A stretch of DNA of 64,000 nt from Actinomadura sp. J1-007 (lineage in GTDB: Bacteria > Actinomycetota > Actinomycetes > Streptosporangiales > Streptosporangiaceae), in assembly GCF_009793335.1 (NCBI RefSeq), contig NZ_WING01000002.1:1178001-1242000 (forward strand). Direction: 5' to 3'. The notes beneath the pieces were generated by a model that made no database searches, was not told the DNA's origin, and saw nothing but the letters and a program-made list of their open reading frames with translations. The stretch's first letter is position 1, and every line of letters begins with the position of its first letter. Below, piece by piece: positions 36,463 through 46,200 of this stretch. Position numbers and translations under genes: made by a program.

Positions 36463-37278
36463 ATGGCCGACGAGGACTATCGAACACTGAACCGGGCCCT
36501 GTGGGACGAGCGGGTGCCGATCCATTTCGGCTCCGCGTTCTACGACGTGGAGGGCTTCCGGCAGGGCGCGATCTCCCTGCGCGGCTTCGAGCTGCGGGAG
36601 GTCGGCGACGTCGCGGGGCGGCGGATGGTCCACCTCCAGTGCCATTTCGGCCTCGACACGCTGTCGTGGGCGCGCCGGGGCGCGCTGATGACGGGCCTGG
36701 ACTTCTCCGGCCCGGCCGTCGAGGCGGCCCGGCGCCTGGCGGTCGACGCCCACCTGCCCGCGCGGTTCGTCCAGGCCGACGTGTACGACGCGGTCGCCGC
36801 GCTCGGCGCCACCTACGAGATCGTCTACACCGGCCTCGGCTCGCTGGTCTGGCTGCCGGACGTCGCGCGCTGGGCCTCGGTCGTCGCCGCGCTGCTGGAG
36901 CCGGGCGGGTTCCTGTACCTGTCGGAGTTCCACCCGTTCGCCGACATCCTGGACGACGCCGAGGGGCGGATGGTCGAGTACGACTACTTCGACCGCGGCC
37001 CGCACGTCTGGGACGAGAAGGGCACCTACACGGGCGAGTGGGCCGACACCGAGCACACCCGCTCGGTCCAGTTCCAGCACGGCGTCGGCGAGGTCGTCAG
37101 CGCGCTCACCGGCGCGGGGCTGCGCGTGGAGTTCCTGCACGAGCACGACTTCACCCTCTTTCCCCGCTACGAGTCGATGGAGAGGGACGGCGCGACCTAC
37201 CGGCTGCCCAAGGAGCGTCCCCGGCTGCCGCTCATGTACTCGCTGCGCGCGACCCGGCCGTCTCTGACCGCCCCCTGA
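36463..37278 (+). CDS. Class I SAM-dependent methyltransferase
   Basis: 271 residues. SAM-binding motif I is MVHLQCHFGLDTLSWARRGA (VHLQCHFG in place of LDLGCGTG), followed by MTGLDFSGPAVEAARRLA and ARFVQADVYDAV. The C-terminal region ESMERDGATYRLPKERPRLPLMYSLRATR is typical of a broad actinobacterial group. Substrate unknown. Divergent from a TetR gene. Confidence 0.88.
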   Translation: MADEDYRTLNRALWDERVPIHFGSAFYDVEGFRQGAISLRGFELREVGDVAGRRMVHLQCHFGLDTLSWARRGALMTGLDFSGPAVEAARRLAVDAHLPARFVQADVYDAVAALGATYEIVYTGLGSLVWLPDVARWASVVAALLEPGGFLYLSEFHPFADILDDAEGRMVEYDYFDRGPHVWDEKGTYTGEWADTEHTRSVQFQHGVGEVVSALTGAGLRVEFLHEHDFTLFPRYESMERDGATYRLPKERPRLPLMYSLRATRPSLTAP

Positions 37279-37321
37279 GCCCTGCCCGCCCTGAGCCCTG
37301 CCTGCCTTAAGGCGGCCGCCG

Positions 37322-38983
37322 TCAGGCGGGCCGTGCGAGGCAGGCGTCGCGGGCGCGGAGGTCGGCGCGGACCTGGGCGGGCGGCCCCGACGCGACCACG
37401 CGTCCCGCGTCCAGCACGTACAGGACGTCGCACACGCCGAGGACCGCGTCCAGGTCGGGTTCGGCGAGCAGCACCGCGACGCCCTCTGAGGCGAGGTCGC
37501 GCAGCAGGCACTCCAGCGACCGCGACTCGGGCGCCGACAGGCCCGCCGACGGCTCGTCCAGCAGCAGCGCCCTCGGCTCGGTGGCGAGCGCGCGGGCGAG
37601 GTCGAGGAGCCGCGCCGCCCCGGCCGGGACGGTCCGGGCGGGCCGCGCCGCGTACTCGGCGATCCCGACGCGGGCGAGGAGCGCGTCGGCCGCCGCGCCC
37701 GCCGCGCCCCTGGCCGCCCGGCGCCGGCGCCGCCGGTCCCGCGCCGAACGGCCCGCAGCCTCCCGCGTCATGGCGTGAATCTCGGCGGCGACCTGCACGT
37801 TCTCGCGAACGGTCAGCGACCCGAACGCCTCCGTCCGCTGGAACGTGCGGGCCATGCCGTGCCGGGCCCGTTCGTGCGGGGCGCGCCCGGACAGGTCGGC
37901 GCCGCCGAGCCGCACGGACCCTCCGGCCGGACGGCGCGGGCCGCTGAGCGCGTCGAGGAACGTCGTCTTGCCCGCGCCGCTCGCGCCGACCAGCCCCGTC
38001 ACCGTCGCCGGATGCGCCACCAGACCCGCGCCGTCCACCGCCGCCACCCCGCCGAACCGCACGGTCACCCCCGCCGCGACCAGGCCCTCGCCGCCGGACG
38101 GGTCGCCCACGCGCACGGCCCGCCTCCGGCGCAGCCACGCGAGCGCGGCGCCGCCGATCGCCGCGCCCGTCACCGACGTCGCGCCGCAGGCGACGGCGAG
38201 CAGGAGCAGCGCCAGGCCGCCGAGGGCGGAGAAGCCGCTCGCGGACACGTTCCCCCGCAGCCCGCCCAGCAGCGCACCGGCCAGGCCCGCGATGCCCGCC
38301 GCGACCGCGAACAGCGCGACGCGGGCGAGCCGGACGTTCAGGCCGAGCGCGGCGCACGCGGCGGGGCTGTCGCGCAGCGCGAGGACCAGCCGCCCGTACG
38401 GGCCGCGCCGCAGCGCCGCCAGCGCCGTCCCGACCACCGCGAACACCACCGCCGACAGCACCAGGTAGCCGCGTTCGGAGCCGAGCCGCAGGCCCGCGAC
38501 GGAGAGCCCGTGCGCCTCCAGCGCCCCGTCGCGGCCGAACGCGAGGCCCGTCCGGAAGACGGCCGCCTCCATGAGGGCCCCGAACGCCAGCGTCGCGAAC
38601 GCGAGGCGGAGGCCGTTCAGGCGCGGCGCGGCCGGCGCGGCCAGCGCACCGGCGACCGCCGCCGCGCCGGACGCCGCGACGAGCGCCGCAGGCGACCCGC
38701 CGCCCATCCGCGCCGCCGCGACCGCGCCGACCCCGGCGACGCCGAGCTGGGCGAGGGAGATCTGGCCGCCGCACCCGGTGAGCAGCACCGTCGAGAGGGC
38801 CACGATCCCGAAGACCAGCCCGAGCGCGACGACGCGCACCTGCCCGGCGGGCAGCGCCGCCGCGAGCGCGCCCGCCGCCGCCACGACCCCGGCGGCCCCG
38901 GCCAGCGCACGGCCCGGCCCCGCCGCGGTCCGCGAGAGCGGCGGCGCCGCGCGCGGCCGGACACGGCTGAGCAGAGGGCGCAT
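37322..38983 (-). CDS. Fused branched-chain-type ABC permease/ATPase (LivM-LivG)
   Basis: 553 residues. N-terminal LivM-like permease with 8 or so hydrophobic segments, including GCGGQISLAQLGVAGVGAVAAARMGG and LRDSPAACAALGLNVRLARVALFAVAAGIAGLAGALLGGL. C-terminal LivG-like ATPase (from about residue 310): Walker A GASGAGKTTFLDALSGP, Walker B ALLLDEPSAGLSAPES, ending RADLRARDACLARPA. The ABC signature is degenerate (VPAGAARLLDLARAL). LivH, LivF and a binding protein are absent nearby. It may import an amino-acid- or sugar-like substrate with distant partners. The start ATG 38983 has GGAGG 4 nt upstream. Confidence 0.85.
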   Translation of the reverse strand: MRPLLSRVRPRAAPPLSRTAAGPGRALAGAAGVVAAAGALAAALPAGQVRVVALGLVFGIVALSTVLLTGCGGQISLAQLGVAGVGAVAAARMGGGSPAALVAASGAAAVAGALAAPAAPRLNGLRLAFATLAFGALMEAAVFRTGLAFGRDGALEAHGLSVAGLRLGSERGYLVLSAVVFAVVGTALAALRRGPYGRLVLALRDSPAACAALGLNVRLARVALFAVAAGIAGLAGALLGGLRGNVSASGFSALGGLALLLLAVACGATSVTGAAIGGAALAWLRRRRAVRVGDPSGGEGLVAAGVTVRFGGVAAVDGAGLVAHPATVTGLVGASGAGKTTFLDALSGPRRPAGGSVRLGGADLSGRAPHERARHGMARTFQRTEAFGSLTVRENVQVAAEIHAMTREAAGRSARDRRRRRRAARGAAGAAADALLARVGIAEYAARPARTVPAGAARLLDLARALATEPRALLLDEPSAGLSAPESRSLECLLRDLASEGVAVLLAEPDLDAVLGVCDVLYVLDAGRVVASGPPAQVRADLRARDACLARPA

Positions 38984-39070
38984 CGCACCTCCAGGCATGG
39001 GCCCGTCCCGGTGCGCGGTGATCGGTGTGGCGAAGATCACCGGCGGGCCATCACGATACTGACGCGCCCG

Positions 39071-40462
39071 TCACGGATCAATGGGCCCGGACCGCGCCGC
39101 CGCGGCGTGCGCGGAGAGCTCCCGGAAGCGCGCGTAACGGGCCGCGCACGCCTCCGTCCAAGCCGGTCTCGGGCGGACGACACGGCCCGGCCGGTACCAC
39201 CGGCGGGCGTCCGGGACGGACGTCTCCAGGCCCGCCGCCATCCGCGCCAGCCACGCCGTCCCGTACGCCGCGCCCTCCGGCACGGCGGCGCACTCGACCA
39301 CCGCGCCCGTGCACTCGGCGAGCGCCCGCGTCCACTCCCCGTCGCGCGCGCCGCCGCCGCTGACGACCACGCGGCGCGGCGTCCGGCACCCGGCGAGGTC
39401 GAGGTGGTGCCGCACGACGAACCCGGCCGCCTCGTACGCGGCGCGGCGCAGCGCCGCCGGGCCGTGCGTCAGGTCCAGGTCGTGCAGCGACGCGCGCAGG
39501 CCCGGGTCGTGCAGCGGGCTCCGCTCGCCCGCCGCGTACGGCAGCCAGACCGGCACCCCGCCCGGCTCCGGCCCGCCGCGCCCTGCGTCCCCGGCGCCCC
39601 CGGCGCTCCCGGCGTCCGCGAGCAGGCGCCGGGCCCAGCCGAGGAACAGCCCGCCCGCGTTGCTCGGCCCGCCCAGCAGGCAGCGGTCCCCCGACGGGTG
39701 CGGAACGGCCCACAGGCCCGGCGCGGCGGGCGGCGGCGACGCGGTCACGGCCCAGGTGACCAGGGTCGTGCCGCAGATGACGAACGCCTCGCCGGGCTCG
39801 GACACGTCCACCGCGAGGTGCTCGGCGAGCACGTCCGCGCCCGCGCCCGTGACGACGGTGTCGCCGATCCGGCCGACGGCCAGGCCGGGCTGCGGGGCGA
39901 CGGCGGGGACCTGCTTCTCGTCGAGGCCGAGGCCGGCGAGCCGGTCGGGGTCCCAGCGGACGCCGTCGAACACCGGGTAGAACGCCATCGCGGCGAACAC
40001 GTCCAGCACCGGCTCGGCGCCGAGCGCCGCCATCGCGTACGCCTGCGCGGGCAGGTAGGCGTGCGCGCGCGGCCAGCCGCGCGCCGCCCAGCTCAGCAGC
40101 GTCTCGCCCTCGCGGGAGTCGAGCGGCGTGACCGCCCGCGCGCCGCTCCTCGCCCGCGCGTCGCCGTACAGCGGCGCGGGCGACAGCGGGCGCGTGCGGC
40201 CGTCCACCGCCACGACGGACGGCAGCATCCCCGTCACGCCGAGGCCGCGCGGGTCGCGGCCCGCGCTCCCGAGGGCGCGCAGCGCGGCGCGCGGCCCCTC
40301 GCCCCACGCCCGCTCCGGGTCGTGCTCGAACCCGCCGCCCGCGCCGACGCGCAGCTCGTGCGGGACCCGCGCGCGGGCGCGCACCAGGCCGTCGGCGTCC
40401 ACCGCGACGGCCTTGACCGCCGTGGTCCCGATGTCGAGACCGACCGTGATCTCGGTTGCCAT
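39071..40462 (-). CDS. FGGY-family carbohydrate kinase
   Basis: 463 residues of the sugar-kinase/ASKHA fold: ITVGLDIGTTAVKAVAVDADG (phosphate 1), LGVTGMLPSVVAVDG, VICGTTLVTWAV, YAAGERSPLHDPGLRASLHDLDLTHGPAALRRA, and RRVVVSGGGARDGEWTRALAECTG near the end. It phosphorylates a sugar or polyol, probably a pentulose, tetritol or aldonate-like substrate. Divergent from a 2-hydroxyacid dehydrogenase gene 52 bp away, with which it may share a pathway. Confidence 0.88.
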   Translation of the reverse strand: MATEITVGLDIGTTAVKAVAVDADGLVRARARVPHELRVGAGGGFEHDPERAWGEGPRAALRALGSAGRDPRGLGVTGMLPSVVAVDGRTRPLSPAPLYGDARARSGARAVTPLDSREGETLLSWAARGWPRAHAYLPAQAYAMAALGAEPVLDVFAAMAFYPVFDGVRWDPDRLAGLGLDEKQVPAVAPQPGLAVGRIGDTVVTGAGADVLAEHLAVDVSEPGEAFVICGTTLVTWAVTASPPPAAPGLWAVPHPSGDRCLLGGPSNAGGLFLGWARRLLADAGSAGGAGDAGRGGPEPGGVPVWLPYAAGERSPLHDPGLRASLHDLDLTHGPAALRRAAYEAAGFVVRHHLDLAGCRTPRRVVVSGGGARDGEWTRALAECTGAVVECAAVPEGAAYGTAWLARMAAGLETSVPDARRWYRPGRVVRPRPAWTEACAARYARFRELSAHAAAARSGPIDP

Positions 40463-40514
40463 CCGCTCCTCCGGGTACGGCCATGATCGATCTTTCGCAG
40501 CCCAGGGAGGACCG

Positions 40515-41516
40515 TTGAGCCGACCGGCCAGGCCGCGCGCCCTCGTGCTCGCGCCGATGCGCGGACCCGGCCGGGACCGGCTGTGGAGCCTCGCGGACGT
40601 GGTGTACGACCCCGGGGCCGAGCACCGGCCGTTCCGGCTGCTGTCGGCCGCCGACCTGGCGCGCAGGCTCGACGAGACGGGCGCGACGATCCTGGTCACC
40701 GAGGCCGACGAGGTCGCCGGTCCCGTGTTCGATCGTCCCCTGCGGGCGGTCGCGGCAACCCGGGGCGCGCCGACCAACGTGGACGTGGCCGCGGCGACCG
40801 CGCGCGGCGTCCCCGTCCTGCACACCCCGGCGCGCAACGCCGACGCCGTCGCGGAGCTGACCGTGGGCCTGCTGCTCGCCGTCACGCGCGGGATCGCGAC
40901 CGCCGACCGCGAGGTCAGGGAGGGCACCGCGTACGCCGGCGGGGTCCTGCCGTACCAGCGGCACCGGGCCTGGCAGCTCGCGGGACGCACGTGCGGCCTG
41001 GTCGGGCTCGGCGCGGTCGGGCGCGCGGTGCGGTGGCGGATGGAGGGGCTCGGGATGCGCGTCATCGCGTCCGACCCGTACGCCCCCGAGGCGCGACACC
41101 GGCTGCCCGAGCTGCTCGCCGCCGCCGACGTCGTGTCGGTGCACGCCGCGCTCGGCCCCGCGACGCGCGGGATGATCGGCGAACGGCAGTTCGCCGCGAT
41201 GCGCGAGGGCGCCGTCTACCTCAACACCGCGCGGGCCGAGCTGCACGACACCGGCGCGCTCGTCGCCGCCCTGGAGGCGGGACGGCTCGCGGGCGCGGGC
41301 CTCGACCACTTCGAGGGGGAGTGGCTCGACCCGGCGGCCCGGCTCGCGGCGCTGCCGAACGTGGTGCTGACCCCGCACATCGGCGGCGCGACGTTCGACG
41401 TCGAGGCCAACCACGCGGCGATGGTCGCCGAGGGCGTCGAACGGCTGCTGAGGGGCGAGCGGCCGGCCCACTGCGCCAACCCCGAGGTGCTGGAACGCTC
41501 CGTCCCGGCGCCCTGA
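40515..41516 (+). CDS. NAD-dependent D-2-hydroxyacid dehydrogenase family protein
   Basis: 333 residues. N-terminal substrate domain, then Rossmann GRTCGLVGLGAVGRAVRWRMEGLGMRVIASDPY, catalytic Arg in LNTARAEL, acidic residue in GLDHFEGEW, and His in VVLTPHIGGAT. The start is TTG at 40515, with CAGGGAGG just upstream; no better start is in frame. Paired divergently with an FGGY kinase; phosphoglycerate-dehydrogenase-like enzymes in such pairs act on sugar acids. Substrate unknown. Confidence 0.85.
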   Translation: MSRPARPRALVLAPMRGPGRDRLWSLADVVYDPGAEHRPFRLLSAADLARRLDETGATILVTEADEVAGPVFDRPLRAVAATRGAPTNVDVAAATARGVPVLHTPARNADAVAELTVGLLLAVTRGIATADREVREGTAYAGGVLPYQRHRAWQLAGRTCGLVGLGAVGRAVRWRMEGLGMRVIASDPYAPEARHRLPELLAAADVVSVHAALGPATRGMIGERQFAAMREGAVYLNTARAELHDTGALVAALEAGRLAGAGLDHFEGEWLDPAARLAALPNVVLTPHIGGATFDVEANHAAMVAEGVERLLRGERPAHCANPEVLERSVPAP

Positions 41517-41548
41517 TCACGGTTCGGTTGCGGACCGGCAAGGGTGAC

Positions 41549-41576
41549 TTGTACCACATAACGGGCGTTTCATAAG
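41549..41576 (+). promoter_or_regulatory. Promoter candidate of the M28 peptidase gene
   Basis: TTGTAC (41549-41554), 16-bp spacer, CATAAG (41571-41576), about 115 bp upstream of the M28 start, in the least GC-rich part of that intergenic region. It may drive the M28-synthetase-M1 set. Confidence 0.3.
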
Positions 41577-41692
41577 TTCGCGGCGAACAGGGCGCCCCCT
41601 GATCTCCGTCGCAGCGGCCGGCGCCGACCGCCGGCCCGCGATCCGGGCGGGCGCGCGGCGCGGCCGGCTGCCCTCCCTCCCGAGGAGACGCC

Positions 41693-43048
41693 ATGTCCGA
41701 GCTCAAGCGCCGCGAGCTGATGGCGGGGGCCGCGGCCCTCGCCGGGTTCGCCTCCGTCGCCGCCCTCCCCGGGACCGCCGCCGCGGCGTCCCGGCACCGC
41801 CCCGGCGCGGCCTCCGCCCCGTCCCTCGGCCCCGGCGACAAGGCCGTCGCCGCCAAGGTCGACGCCCGCCGCGCGCTGCGGCACCTGCGCGTCCTCAGCG
41901 ACGACATCGGCTGGCGCGTCGCCGGCACCCGCCGCGAGCACCGCGCCGCCCGCCACATCGCCGAAGAACTGCGCGACCTCGGCTACAAGGTCGAGCTCCA
42001 GCCGTTCCCGGTCCCCGACAAGAACCTCGCCGAGCTGCGCGCGAACGGCGCGCACTGGCAGAGCGCCGCCGCGTGGAACGGCGGCCTCGGCCGCGCCAAG
42101 GGCGACCTCGCCGACCTCGGCGACGCCACCGAGGCCACCTCCGACCTCACCGGCAGGATCGCCCTGTTCACCCGCGTCCTCGGCAAGGAGCAGGACCAGG
42201 CGCGGTCGGCCGCCGCCAAGGGCGCGCGCGCCGTCCTCATCGCCAACGTCCGCTCGACCACCTACCCCGAGCGCAAGGCCGCCAGCTTCGCCCCGGTGCT
42301 CGCCGAGGCCGTCGCGGTCCCCGTCCTCGGCATCGCCGAGTACCACGGCGAACGGCTCCGCGCCGGCGTGCGCAGGCTGTCGCTGGAGGTCACCCGGCAC
42401 ACCGGCCTGACCTCGCACAACGTCATCGCCGAACGGCGGGCCACGCTGCCGAACCCCGGCCGCAAGGCCGTCATCGTCAGCGCCCACTACGACAGCGTCC
42501 CCGGCTCGCCGGGCGGCAACGACGACGGCAGCGGCACCGCCCTCTGCCTCGAACTCGCCCGCGCGATGCGCCGCCTGCCCACCCGGCAGGACCTGCGGTT
42601 CTGCCTGTGGGGGGCCGAGGAGCTCGGCCTCGTCGGCGCCCGCCACTACGTCGAGCAGCTCGACGACGCGGCGGCGGCCCGCATCAGCGGCTGCTTCCAG
42701 AACGACATGGTCGCCACCAGCCACCCGCCGGCGGGCACGTACTGGCTGCTGTCGGTGGACGGCAACGCCAACACCACGACCACCGCGATCGCCGCCGCCG
42801 CCGAACGGCTCGGCTACACCGGCCAGACCAAGGGCCCGGTCGCGCGCGGCTCCAGCGACCACGAGGCGTTCCACGAGCGCGGCATCGCCGCCGGCAACTT
42901 CAGCTGGCGCGGCGGCGAGGCCCCGAGCCAGCTCGAACCCGTCTACCACACCCCCGAGGACACCGTGGACGGCAACATCAGCCTCAAGCGCCTCCAGGTG
43001 TCCCTCGAACTCATCGGCTGCGCCGCGTACGACGTGGCCCGGCACTGA
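41693..43048 (+). CDS. Tat-exported M28-family zinc aminopeptidase
   Basis: 451 residues. Twin-arginine signal KRRELMAGAAALAGFASVAALPG, with an AAAAS-type cleavage region near 34. Next comes an M28 peptidase with inserted PA-type domain (KGARAVLIANVRST). Metal ligands: HYDSVPGSPGGNDDGSGTA (His about 264, Asp of NDD), WGAEELGL (Glu-Glu about 308), NDMVA, and the final His in VYHTPEDT (about 419). Such enzymes remove N-terminal residues from peptides outside the cell. It lies 176 bp upstream of the poly-lysine-synthetase-like gene on the same strand, so it may process peptides or polymer there; that link is inferred. Confidence 0.9.
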   Translation: MSELKRRELMAGAAALAGFASVAALPGTAAAASRHRPGAASAPSLGPGDKAVAAKVDARRALRHLRVLSDDIGWRVAGTRREHRAARHIAEELRDLGYKVELQPFPVPDKNLAELRANGAHWQSAAAWNGGLGRAKGDLADLGDATEATSDLTGRIALFTRVLGKEQDQARSAAAKGARAVLIANVRSTTYPERKAASFAPVLAEAVAVPVLGIAEYHGERLRAGVRRLSLEVTRHTGLTSHNVIAERRATLPNPGRKAVIVSAHYDSVPGSPGGNDDGSGTALCLELARAMRRLPTRQDLRFCLWGAEELGLVGARHYVEQLDDAAAARISGCFQNDMVATSHPPAGTYWLLSVDGNANTTTTAIAAAAERLGYTGQTKGPVARGSSDHEAFHERGIAAGNFSWRGGEAPSQLEPVYHTPEDTVDGNISLKRLQVSLELIGCAAYDVARH

Positions 43049-43224
43049 CCCCCGCGCACCGCACCGGGCGCGTTCTTCTTCGTCGGGTAAGGTGTCCGGC
43101 TTAGCGGAGAACGCGCCCTTGCCGACGCCCACCAGGCGTCCAGGAGCGCGGCCCGCGGGACCGGGACGGTCCCAGGCGGCGCGCACGGTGCGCAGCCGCG
43201 GCGGCAGGCGGCATCGGGCCCCGG

Positions 43225-46200
43225 GTGGTACGGGGCGGGCACGAGCGATGCGGCGCGACGAGTCCGCCTTTCGCCGGACACCGGGGAGCATTGCGTCCAC
43301 TACTGGCCGACGCCGCCGAGCACGCCGCCGACGCGGCCGAGCACGCCGTCACCGACGCGGTCGGACAGGCCGTCACCGAGGCCGGACACACCGCCGCGAT
43401 CGCCGGGACCGCGCGGCGCGCGGTGTTCCGCGCGGGCCGCGCCGCGCCCGCCGCACGCACCCTGCTGGACGTGCTCGAAGCGACGGCGCTCCGGCACCCC
43501 CACGCGCCCGCGCTCGACGACGGCGCGTCCCGGCTCGACTACGACTCCCTGCGCGCCGAAGCCGGACGGCTCGCCGAGGACCTGGAGCGGGCCGGCATCG
43601 GGCGCGGCGACCGCGTCGGCGTCCGGGTCCCGTCCGGCACCGCCGACCTCTACATCGCGATCCTCGGCGTCCTCACCGCGGGCGCCGCGTACGTCCCGGT
43701 CGACGCCGACGACCCCGACGAGCGCGCCGACCTGGTCTTCGGCGAGGCGGGCGTGTGCGCGGTCATCGGCGAGGGCCGCGCGATCGACCCGCGCGGCGCC
43801 CCCGCGGGGCGCGCCGGGCGGCCGGAGCCGGACGACGACGCGTGGATCATCTTCACGTCCGGGTCCACCGGCCGGCCCAAGGGCGTCGCGGTCACGCACC
43901 GCAGCGCCGCCGCGTTCGCGGACGCCGAGGCGCGGCTGTTCCCCGCCGGGCCGTCCGACCGCGTCCTCGCCGGACTGTCGGTCGCGTTCGACGCGTCCTG
44001 CGAGGAGATGTGGCTCGCCTGGCGGCACGGCGCCTGCCTGGTGCCCGCGCCGCGCGCGCTCGTCCGCACCGGCGTGGACCTCGGTCCGTGGCTCGCCGAC
44101 CGCGGCATCACGGTCGTGTCGACCGTCCCGACGCTCGCGGCGCTCTGGCCGGTCGAGACCCTCGACGGGATCCGCCTGCTGATCTTCGGCGGGGAGGCGT
44201 GCCCGCCCGAGCTGGCCGCCCGCCTCGCCACCCCCGGCCGCCGGGTCTGGAACACCTACGGGCCCACCGAGGCCACCGTCGTCGCGTGCGCGGCCCCGCT
44301 CGGCGGCGACGGGCCCGTCCGCATCGGCCTGCCGCTCGACGGCTGGGACCTCGCCGTCGTGGACGCGGCGGGCGAGCCCGTCGCGCTCGGCGGGACCGGC
44401 GAGCTGGTCATCGGCGGCGTCGGCCTCGCCCGCTACCTCGACCTCGCCAAGGACGCCGAGAAGTACGCGCCGCTGCCGTCCCTCGGCTGGGACCGCGCCT
44501 ACCGCAGCGGCGACCTCGTCCGCGCCGACCCCGAGGGCCTGGTCTTCCTCGGCCGCGCCGACGAGCAGGTCAAGCTCGGCGGGCGCCGCATCGAGCTCGG
44601 CGAGGTCGACGCGGCGCTCCAGGCGCTGCCCGGCGTCGGCGGGGCCGCCGCGGCCGTCCGGACGACCGCGTCCGGGCACCAGCTCCTCGTCGGCTACCTC
44701 GTCGCGGGCGACGGCTACGACGAGGCCGCGGCCCGCGAACGGCTCGCGGAGGCCCTGCCCGCCTCCCTCGTCCCGCGCCTCGCGCTCGTGGGCACCCTGC
44801 CGACCCGTACGTCCGGCAAGGTCGACCGCGACGCGCTGCCCTGGCCGCTGCCCGGCCCGCCGGGCTCCGTCGCGGACGGCGGCGGCGCGCCGCTGACGGC
44901 CGCCGAGGAGTGGCTCGCCGGATGCTGGGCCGACGTCCTCGGCGAGGCCCCGGACGGCCCGGACGCCGACTTCTTCGCCCTCGGCGGGAGCAGCCTCGGC
45001 GCCGCGCGGCTGGTGTCGGCGCTGCGCCCCCGCCATCCGTCCGTCGCGGTCGGCGACGTCTACGAGCATCCGACGCTGCGCGCCCTCGCCGCCCACCTCG
45101 GCGAGGCGGAAGCGCCCGCGACCGCCGGGAGCGCCGAGCCCGGACGGGCCGTCGCGCCCGTGCCGAGGCGCGCCGCGCTCGCCCAGACGCTCCTGATGGT
45201 CCCGCTGCTGACCCTCGGCGCGTTCCGCAGGCTCACCGCGCTCGCCGCGTTCACCAACCTCGCCGGGGTCCCGTGGGCGCCGCACGTGTCGTGGTGGCTC
45301 GTGCTCGCGGGCGCGCTGCTGTTCGTCGCGCCGCCCGGCCGGATGCTCCTCGCCGCGACCGGCGCGCGGCTGCTGCTGCGCGGGCTGCGGCCCGGCGCGT
45401 ACCCGCGGGGCGGCTCGGCGCACCTGCGGCTCTGGACGGCCGAGCAGCTCGCCGAACGGCTCGGCGCCGCCGAACTGTCGGGCGCCCCCTGGTTCGCCCT
45501 CTACGCGCGGGCGCTCGGCGCGCGGATCGGCCCCGACGTCGACCTGCACTCCGTGCCGCCCGTGACCGGGATGCTCCGCCTCGGCCGCGAGGCCGCCGTC
45601 GAGCCCGAGGTGGACCTCAGCGGCCACTGGCTGGACGGCGACGTGCTGCACATCGGCGAGGTCCGGATCGGCGCGGGCGCGACCGTCGGCGCCCGCGCGA
45701 TCCTGTTCCCCGGCGCCCGCGTCGGCAAGAACGCGCAGGTCGCGCCGGGCGCCGCCGTCACCGGCCGGGTCCCCGCCGGGCAGCGCTGGGCCGGCGCGCC
45801 CGCCGTCCGCAAGGGCCCCGTCCGCAAGGGGCCCCTCCGCAAGGACGGGACGCGCCGCGACCCCGAGCCCGCCCGGCCGCCGCGCAAGCGCCGCTGGACC
45901 GTCGCGTACGGGGCGTCCGCCCTCGCGCTCGGGCTGTTCCCGCTCGCCGCCGCGCTGCCCGGCCTCGCCGTCCTCGCGGCGTTCGTCCGCGGCTCGGCCA
46001 CGCTCGGCGAGGCGCTGGCCGCCGCGCTGCTCGGCGTCCCGCTCGCCACCCTCGCCGCCATGGCGTCGTTCGCCCTCGCGACGCTCGCCGCCGTACGGCT
46101 CCTCGGCGTCGGCCTGGAGGAGGGCGACCACCCGGTGCACGGCCGGCAGGCGTGGCAGGCGTGGACGACGAGCCGCCTCATGGGGATGGCCCGCGTCTGG

